From Nitrosomonas sp. (GTDB lineage Bacteria > Pseudomonadota > Gammaproteobacteria > Burkholderiales > Nitrosomonadaceae): a stretch of 64,000 nucleotides of DNA. Position 1 is the stretch's first letter; each line of letters begins with the position of its first letter. Below, piece after piece: positions 58,380-64,000 of the stretch. The position numbers and the translations under genes are program-made. The notes beneath the pieces were generated by a model. The model did no database searches. It had not been told where the DNA came from and saw nothing but the letters and a program-made list of their open reading frames with translations. The stretch lies in the NCBI GenBank assembly GCA_024281995.1, contig JAMWZW010000009.1, positions 1 to 64,000 on the forward strand, in the 5' to 3' direction.

Positions 58380-58943
58380 ATGTTACTAATGATTGATAAC
58401 TATGACTCTTTCACCTATAACCTGGTGCAATATTTTTCTGAACTGGGTGAGAAAGTTGTTGTATACCGAAATGATGAGATAACTGTAGATACAATTTCAC
58501 AACTCAATCCTGAACGGATTGTCATTTCTCCCGGTCCCTGTACACCTAATGAAGCCGGCGTATCACTTGCGGTTATTAATGAATTCAGTAAAAGTATTCC
58601 AGTCTTAGGTGTTTGCTTAGGCCATCAAAGCATTGGTCAAGCATTCGGGGGTCGGATTATCCATGCGAAACAACTCATGCATGGCAAAACATCGCCTATT
58701 TTTCATCATGGTGCCGGTATTTTCCGTAACTTGCCAAACCCTTTTATCGCGACCCGCTACCATTCGCTTGTTGTGGAGCGCTCAACGTTACCTGACTGTC
58801 TTGAAATTACCGCATGGACTGAAGATGATGAAATTATGGGTCTGCGCCATAAAATGCTTGCAATTGAAGGCATTCAATTTCACCCCGAGTCTATTTTGAG
58901 TGAGCATGGCCACCAAATGTTAGAAAACTTTCTTAACCGATAA
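58380..58943 (+). CDS. trpG: Anthranilate/aminodeoxychorismate synthase glutamine amidotransferase
   Basis: 187 residues, class I glutamine amidotransferase: [49 protein letters not shown] with the nucleophile Cys79, and [10 protein letters not shown] with His/Glu. Provides ammonia for TrpE (and possibly PabB). Next to trpD and trpC, so assigned trpG; in this setting it may serve folate synthesis as well (pabA). trpE is not in the window. Confidence 0.92.
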   Translation: MLLMIDNYDSFTYNLVQYFSELGEKVVVYRNDEITVDTISQLNPERIVISPGPCTPNEAGVSLAVINEFSKSIPVLGVCLGHQSIGQAFGGRIIHAKQLMHGKTSPIFHHGAGIFRNLPNPFIATRYHSLVVERSTLPDCLEITAWTEDDEIMGLRHKMLAIEGIQFHPESILSEHGHQMLENFLNR

Positions 58944-58966
58944 TCACAAGTTGAATAAATAACCTA

Positions 58967-59998
58967 ATGACCCCGAAAGAAGCTCTATCTCATATTATTG
59001 CTCATCAAGAAATCGCGCACGACGAAATGATTTCTTTAATGCGGCAAATCATGCAAGGGGAAATTTCGCCCGTGCTAATAGCTGCAATTATCATCGGTCT
59101 ACGGGTAAAAAAAGAAACCAGCGAAGAAATAGCAGCAGCGGCTCAAGTCATGCGTGAGCTGGCAACCAAAGTTGACATTCCCGACAACACGCATTTGGTT
59201 GATACCTGTGGCACAGGTGGAGATTCCGCGCACACCTTCAATATTTCTACTGCAGCGGCATTTGTTGCAGCAGCAGCAGGAGCTCGTGTCGCAAAGCATG
59301 GCGGCAGATCAGTCTCAAGTAAATCGGGTAGTGCCGATGTGCTTGAAGCACTTGGTGTTAATTTAAACCAAACACCCCAACAGGTAGCACAATGTATTCA
59401 GGAAATTGGCGTAGGTTTTATGTTTGCTCCAAATTACCATGCCGCGATGAAACATGCCGCTCCCGTTCGACGAGAATTGGGTGTCAAAACTTTATTTAAT
59501 ATTTTAGGGCCGCTAACTAATCCCGCGAATGCTAAAAGACAAGTACTGGGAGTATTTAATGAGGAGCTAGTAAAAACTTTGGCATACGTTTTACAACAAT
59601 TAGGTAGTAAGCACGTATTGATCGTACATGGTGAAGATGGATTGGATGAAATTACCATAACTGGCCAAACGCATATTGGTGAGTTAAAAAATGGTAAGGT
59701 AGAAACCTATACCATCAGACCAGAAGATTTTGGAATACAACCATCCCCCATTAAAACTATTCAAGTCTCTGACAGTGAACACGCAAAAATGATGCTGCTT
59801 TCTGTATTGAAAAATGTTTCCTCTCCAGCTCGTGATATTGTTGTATTAAATGCTGGCGCAGCAATCTATGCAGCAGGTGTTGAAGAAACCCTCGCACAAG
59901 GCATCAAAACGGCGCATCAAACGATAGAAAGTGGCGCTGCACTAAAAAAACTTTATGAATTTGCGGAATTTACTCAAAGAAATTCTAGTGAACAATAA
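58967..59998 (+). CDS. trpD: Anthranilate phosphoribosyltransferase
   Basis: 343 residues, full length: [38 protein letters not shown] split by the PRPP-binding loop, [44 protein letters not shown]. Catalyses the second step of tryptophan synthesis. 23 bases after trpG and 3 bases before trpC. Confidence 0.97.
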   Translation: MTPKEALSHIIAHQEIAHDEMISLMRQIMQGEISPVLIAAIIIGLRVKKETSEEIAAAAQVMRELATKVDIPDNTHLVDTCGTGGDSAHTFNISTAAAFVAAAAGARVAKHGGRSVSSKSGSADVLEALGVNLNQTPQQVAQCIQEIGVGFMFAPNYHAAMKHAAPVRRELGVKTLFNILGPLTNPANAKRQVLGVFNEELVKTLAYVLQQLGSKHVLIVHGEDGLDEITITGQTHIGELKNGKVETYTIRPEDFGIQPSPIKTIQVSDSEHAKMMLLSVLKNVSSPARDIVVLNAGAAIYAAGVEETLAQGIKTAHQTIESGAALKKLYEFAEFTQRNSSEQ

Positions 59999-60001
59999 AA
60001 A

Positions 60002-60850
60002 ATGTCTGATATTCTAGAAAAAATTCTTACCGTTAAGAAACAAGAAGTTTCTTTTGCTAAAGCATTAAAACCTTACTCTTCGTTACTCCACGATGCACAT
60101 TCAGCATCGCCATCACGCGATTTTGTTGCCGCAATTCGTAATAAAATTAATGATGGAAAACCAGCGGTTATTGCTGAAATCAAACAGGCAAGTCCAAGTA
60201 AAGGTAGATTGCGTGGGCGCTCCTCCGAAACAGACACACAATCCTTGGAATTTTCGCCTGCAGAAATAGCTAAAACTTATGACAAACATGGTGCAGCCTG
60301 TTTATCGGTTCTGACGGATAAACAATTTTTTATGGGTAGCCCCGAGTATTTGCAAGAAGCCCGCGCAGCATGCCAACTCCCCGTTTTACGCAAAGATTTT
60401 ATAATTGAGGAGTACCAAATCGCCGAAGCTCGCGCCATGAATGCCGATTGTGTTTTATTGATAGTAAGTAGCTTTTTATTGGAGCACAGTAACTCGTTGA
60501 ACAAATCACTCACACACATGTTAGCGCTTGAACAACTCGCCCATTCACTCAACATGTCTGTTCTGGTAGAAGTTCATAACGCAATGGAGTTGGAAATGGC
60601 AACTCAGCTCATTACGCCATTAGTAGGCATAAACAATCGCAATCTACGCACGTTTGAAACTTCATTAAAAACGACGCTTGAACTATTGAACAAAATTCCC
60701 TCCCATAAAATTATAGTCACAGAAAGCGGTATCCATACCCCCGCAGATGTTGCTTTGATGCAAAGCAACCATGTCAATGCATTCCTTGTTGGTGAAGCAT
60801 TCATGCGGGCTAAAGATCCTGGGGTTGAACTGCAACGATTATTTTCCTGA
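60002..60850 (+). CDS. trpC: Indole-3-glycerol-phosphate synthase
   Basis: 282 residues, TIM barrel: [90 protein letters not shown]. Full length and monofunctional (no TrpF). Ends the trpGDC run; trpE, F, B, A are elsewhere. Confidence 0.97.
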   Translation: MSDILEKILTVKKQEVSFAKALKPYSSLLHDAHSASPSRDFVAAIRNKINDGKPAVIAEIKQASPSKGRLRGRSSETDTQSLEFSPAEIAKTYDKHGAACLSVLTDKQFFMGSPEYLQEARAACQLPVLRKDFIIEEYQIAEARAMNADCVLLIVSSFLLEHSNSLNKSLTHMLALEQLAHSLNMSVLVEVHNAMELEMATQLITPLVGINNRNLRTFETSLKTTLELLNKIPSHKIIVTESGIHTPADVALMQSNHVNAFLVGEAFMRAKDPGVELQRLFS

Positions 60851-60992
60851 CAATATTAACAAGTACTCCTAACACTGACCTCGCACCAGTTGCAACGCAA
60901 CTAAATCAAAACAATACATAGTCCATTGTTTCCTAAATATTTATCTAGGAGTGTCGTTGAAATTTATTCTATAATCAAAGGCAGGGGACAAC

Positions 60993-61844
60993 ATGCCAGA
61001 GCTAAAACAAAAAAAATTATCAGAATGGGTAAGTTTTCTTTCCGCGGCGGAAATTCCCGTTTTGAGACAAACTGCACGAAATGTGACGGCCCTCGAACAT
61101 AATGAACAACGTCTAAATGCCCGCAGCTTAGCTCACGTTGTGAAATATGATCCCTTTATGACCGTCAAACTGCTACGCTATTTGCAAGCACATAAACATC
61201 GCAGCCAAGAACATGATGTCGTGGAAGTCGAACAAATGATCATGATACTTGGACTTGAAACAACATTAAATAAAGTATCTGCAAGACCGTTGGTCGAAGA
61301 ACTTCTAAGCCGTGACAATATGGGTGCGCTTGTCTACTTGTTAAAAACCGCTCATCGCGCCAACATCGCATCTGCTTACGCGTTTGACTGGGCCGTTCGA
61401 CTCCATGATTTACATTTTGAAGAGATACGAATCGCTGCGCTACTACACGATATTGCTGAAATGCTCATGTGGTGTTTTGCCCCCAGTGATATGCTAAAAA
61501 TTAAACACTTACAAAAACAAGACAAAACACTGCGAAGCATTGCTGCGCAAGAAACAGTTTTTGGCTTCTCATTGTTACAATTACAACATCAGCTTGCTAT
61601 TAAGTGGCGATTACCCGAATTACTCATTACTCTCATGGATGACAATAATTCAAAATTGCAACGAGTCCGAAACGTCACTCTAGCAGTAAATCTAGCGAGG
61701 CATTCGGCCAATGGGTGGGACGATACTGCATTACCTGACGATTATGAAGAAATAGCTCAGCTATTGCATTTACAGGCTTGCGACGTCATGACCATCGTAG
61801 GTGCTGAGAAACCATCGGAAAATGCAAAAAACCCATCATCATGA
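60993..61844 (+). CDS. HDOD domain protein
   Basis: 283 residues. The HDOD region spans about 15-215: EIPVLRQTARNV, HVVKYDPFMTVKLLRYLQAH, EQMIMILGLETTLNKVS, FEEIRIAALLHDIAEMLMWCF. HDOD proteins bind no known substrate but act in signalling and cell-cycle or motility regulation. No EAL or GGDEF part. Single gene after trpC, 142 bases downstream; AGGGGACA before the ATG. Confidence 0.85.
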   Translation: MPELKQKKLSEWVSFLSAAEIPVLRQTARNVTALEHNEQRLNARSLAHVVKYDPFMTVKLLRYLQAHKHRSQEHDVVEVEQMIMILGLETTLNKVSARPLVEELLSRDNMGALVYLLKTAHRANIASAYAFDWAVRLHDLHFEEIRIAALLHDIAEMLMWCFAPSDMLKIKHLQKQDKTLRSIAAQETVFGFSLLQLQHQLAIKWRLPELLITLMDDNNSKLQRVRNVTLAVNLARHSANGWDDTALPDDYEEIAQLLHLQACDVMTIVGAEKPSENAKNPSS

Positions 61845-61873
61845 GGAAATTTTATTAAAATTGGCGTGTAATC

Positions 61874-62215
61874 TCATTTAGAACTAATAAACTGTCTGCC
61901 AAACATAATTACAATCACCCCAATTAAGCAAATCATAACGCCAACCCAATCCGTTAACGTGGGTCGAATCGCGTCAACCACCCACAACCACATTAAAGCC
62001 ACACAAATATAAATACCTCCATAAGCAGCATAAACTCGACCAGCAGCCTGCGGATGAAGGGTCAGTAGCCAAACGAAAATGACTAAACTGATTGCAGCGG
62101 GGAAAAGTAACCACAAAGATTTCCCTTCTTTTATACAGAGATAAGGCAAATAGCAGCCTATTATTTCAGCCAACGCCGTAATAATAAATAAACCCAGTGT
62201 TTTTATAATTTCCAT
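61874..62215 (-). CDS. YnfA/UPF0060 membrane protein
   Basis: 113 residues, four transmembrane helices: [77 protein letters not shown]. Matches UPF0060 (YnfA), small multidrug-resistance-like proteins of unclear substrate. Convergent with the HDOD gene, 29 bases apart. Confidence 0.88.
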   Translation of the reverse strand: MEIIKTLGLFIITALAEIIGCYLPYLCIKEGKSLWLLFPAAISLVIFVWLLTLHPQAAGRVYAAYGGIYICVALMWLWVVDAIRPTLTDWVGVMICLIGVIVIMFGRQFISSK

Positions 62216-62733
62216 TAAAATATTTATCCGATTTACATTAAATCGTTCAATAAGGAGATAAGTGAAAAATTGCTATCACTTTCACATCGCAGCGGACGTT
62301 AACTTGCCTAACTCATTGGGAAATGATGAACTACCTACAACAAGAAAACACATATTCAGCTAGTTTATAACTTTGTAGCAGGAAAATGATCATCACCTCA
62401 TCCGTTTATTTTGCTAAATATCTGGTTAGTAAATGCCCTTTGCGATTACGACGAGTGACATCAAATTTTGAGAAATTCATGACAGTTACTTCAATACATT
62501 GATTTAAAATGAAATTATGTCATTTCATGCAATTAAATCTGCTTTCTATCATACAAAACTCTCGAATTATCAATTCTGTAACATCCACGACTTTAACACT
62601 GCTTAAATATTCAATTGATTCATTTTTCTATATAATTTGCGGCGAAAATTCATTGCATGACTGCATGATTTTAAATGCATAGCGTGACTACATGGTTACC
62701 TATGGTGATTAACATCTAATAAAAGGAAATTTT
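62216..62733. other. 518-bp divergent intergenic region
   Basis: Between ynfA-like (minus) and protoglobin (plus) genes. AT-rich. TATAAT at 62631-62636 could be a -10 box for the protoglobin, but no well-spaced -35 is visible. TGCATGAC and TGCATGAT repeat near 62656-62670. No ORF with a ribosome site. Confidence 0.35.
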
Positions 62734-63324
62734 ATGACGACAGATATACCTGGCTATACCTATGGCAGTGCTTCACTACAAAAATCTCCAGTAACAATGG
62801 ACGATTTTGCCAAGCTCCAGCAAGCTGCTCTTTTTAGTGATGATGACGTGCGCTACTTGAAAATGTCGCATGACATACTTAAAGATCAAACAGAGCAAAT
62901 TCTGGATGTATGGTATGGTTTTGTAGGTTCGACATCTTTCTTGCTACACTATTTTACTAATGCAGCAGATGGACAACCCAACATGGATTATCTGGGGGCA
63001 GTGCGCAAACGCTTTGGACAATGGATTCTTGATACCGCCAAAGCTGAATATGACCAAAATTGGCTTAACTATCAACATGAAATCGGATTACGCCACCATA
63101 GCTCCAAGAAAAATAGTACAGATAGCGTAAAATCAGTACCCATTATTCACGTACACTATATTTTTGCATTGCTTATCCCTATCACGACAACGCTTCGCCC
63201 TTTTTTAGAAAAAGGTGGACATTCTCGCGATGATGTTGACCGTATGCAAGATGCGTGGCGCAAATCTGTATTGATGCAGGTCATTCTGTGGTCGCAACCT
63301 TATATCAAAACAGGTGAATTTTAA
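62734..63324 (+). CDS. Protoglobin
   Basis: 196 residues, AAGGAAA upstream of ATG. Protoglobin pattern: YTYGSASLQKSPVTMDDFAKLQ, FVGSTSFLLHYFTNAADGQP, NYQHEIGLRHHSSKKN with the haem-proximal His, then HVHYIFALLIPITTTLRPFL. Cytosolic haem globin that binds O2, CO and NO. No kinase or GGDEF domain attached, so a stand-alone form. Likely sensing or NO handling; NO is expected in ammonia oxidisers. Followed by a strong hairpin. Confidence 0.88.
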   Translation: MTTDIPGYTYGSASLQKSPVTMDDFAKLQQAALFSDDDVRYLKMSHDILKDQTEQILDVWYGFVGSTSFLLHYFTNAADGQPNMDYLGAVRKRFGQWILDTAKAEYDQNWLNYQHEIGLRHHSSKKNSTDSVKSVPIIHVHYIFALLIPITTTLRPFLEKGGHSRDDVDRMQDAWRKSVLMQVILWSQPYIKTGEF

Positions 63325-63407
63325 GAATTAATAAAGAAACTAAACATTCTTCACTAAAAAAATATAGAAGTTAGAAGTAATTCTTAGGTTATTTAGTAAA
63401 TAATAAA

Positions 63408-63451
63408 ATAAATGCCCATTTAACGGGGATTCCCGTTAAATGGGCATTTAT
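63408..63451. terminator. Perfect 20-bp hairpin after the protoglobin gene
   Basis: Arms ATAAATGCCCATTTAACGGG and exact complement around a GATT loop. It lies 83 bases after the protoglobin stop and 51 bases past the end of the minus-strand small protein gene, so it can serve as a bidirectional terminator. T/A-rich flanks both sides. Confidence 0.75.
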
Positions 63452-63502
63452 AGTTCCTTGCGTTGACTGCTCTTATGTCCGATAAATTGGACATTTTTCA
63501 GT

Positions 63503-63610
63503 CTAGAATACGCCGTATACAATTGCTCCAATAACAATAAACACTGCTGTTGAAATGAAGAACAATCTCAGAACTTGCGCATCTGTTTCTCTTCTATTAA
63601 TTTCGGCCAT
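63503..63610 (-). CDS. 35-residue single-pass membrane protein
   Basis: ATG 63608-63610 has AAGGAG about 7 bases upstream. Reads MAEINRRETDAQVLRLFF, then ISTAVFIVIGAIVYGVF and TAG. A short polar N terminus and one transmembrane helix to the very end. Strong ribosome site and coding-like composition support translation. I do not recognise a family; small subunits of respiratory oxidases look similar in form. Confidence 0.6.
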   Translation of the reverse strand: MAEINRRETDAQVLRLFFISTAVFIVIGAIVYGVF

Positions 63611-63932
63611 ATCGTATCTCCTTATTTAAAGAATTTTTAACTAACACCTGCTTAATTAAAAGCCAATAATATCGGCTCCCCTACGCTCACAACTACAGCA
63701 TTGCAATTGTGAAATTCCCTCTTTTCTTTTTTTTAACAAAAGAATTTGAGTACTTCTTTTTAGAATTTGCACCAATTAGATATTATTCTAATTGTTCAGC
63801 CTCTGAATTCTAACTCACATTTATCAACAATGAAAGTATTGGAATTCAGTATATCCTACATTTAACATTAAACTGCTTAGTGAAATAAAATTTTGCCAAG
63901 TAACTCATTCACAACCTCAAATATTTTTCTGC
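63611..63932. other. 322-bp AT-rich region
   Basis: Upstream of the 35-residue protein gene and downstream of the edge gene, both minus strand. No gene or convincing motif; TTTTAATTAAAAG-like AT runs only. Confidence 0.4.
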
Positions 63933-64000
63933 TTATAACGCCAACGGTTTGACATAACCCGTTAATTCTAGATAACCGTGCCCCGCGGGCATATTATCTT
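63933..64000 (-). CDS. Partial lipocalin-like (AttH/carotenoid hydratase type) protein, C terminus only
   Basis: Only the last 21 codons are inside the window: DNMPAGHGYLELTGYVKPLA then L and TAA. The G(R/H)GYLELTGY pattern is the usual C-terminal strand of AttH/hydroxyneurosporene-synthase-like lipocalin proteins. The rest lies beyond the right edge, so identity is tentative. Confidence 0.5.
   Translation of the reverse strand, partial: DNMPAGHGYLELTGYVKPLAL

Noticed and set aside
62631-62636. TATAAT as the protoglobin promoter
   Set aside because: No -35 hexamer at 16-18 bases; nearest TTGATT is only 10 bases away. Kept as a note only.

Overview
The window reads as a chromosomal segment of a ureolytic, chemolithoautotrophic betaproteobacterium, most likely an ammonia oxidiser of the Nitrosomonas group. 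This assignment is inferred from gene content: a complete urease operon with a urea transporter, NikR-linked metal uptake, an SbtA/SbtB-type bicarbonate uptake locus, a trpG-trpD-trpC run, and many IS remnants. No rRNA, tRNA or CRISPR array was seen.

Layout. 0.1-4.7 kb: creA, an L,D-transpeptidase/tadA pair, prmB, a frameshifted DUF4393 gene and rluB. 4.7-14.8 kb: a haem-containing fatty acid cis/trans isomerase, a YheT-type hydrolase, an IS481 remnant, an unknown secreted protein, the tRNA hydroxylation gene trhP and dnaE. 14.8-19 kb is an accessory patch: a secreted astacin-like metalloprotease with FG-GAP-type repeats and a small secreted orphan, among fragments of IS3, IS200, IS66 and the conjugation gene trbG. 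19-23.1 kb: a Mg2+ P-type ATPase and an alginate-export-type porin. 23.2-27.9 kb: sbtB-like and sbtA genes with a 57-codon upstream gene, then a divergent FixL/FixJ-like pair. 28-29.5 kb: Sel1-repeat and ankyrin-repeat exported proteins. 29.9-35.4 kb: ubiH, then dusB-fis-purH-purD, tightly packed. 35.6-36.4 kb: an IS1380 fragment abutting a broken DUF4347 gene.

37.4-50.7 kb is the functional centre: a porin gene 45 bp ahead of ureD, ureABC, a perfect 14-bp hairpin, ureEFG and a urea transporter. Next come nikR, a TonB-dependent receptor and a divergent three-gene ABC metal importer. A NikR-type palindrome lies between the receptor and the importer. Together these would bring urea and nickel across both membranes, insert nickel into urease, and yield ammonia (the energy substrate of an ammonia oxidiser) plus CO2.

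50.9-55.1 kb: a REC-REC-GGDEF protein with degenerate signature motifs, an exported truncated haemoglobin, a decayed monooxygenase gene, and an ECF sigma/cupin anti-sigma pair. 55.1-58.1 kb: the rpsF-priB-rpsR-rplI cluster followed by dnaB, all on the minus strand. 58.4-61.8 kb: trpG-trpD-trpC and an HDOD protein. 61.9-64 kb: a YnfA membrane protein, a protoglobin, a 35-codon membrane protein gene and the 3' end of a probable lipocalin-like gene at the edge.

No wholly novel multi-gene system could be demonstrated. The best candidates for something undescribed are the NikR-operator-linked importer/receptor pair, the porin-urease operon, the sbtA/sbtB locus with its extra small protein, and the degenerate REC-GGDEF protein.
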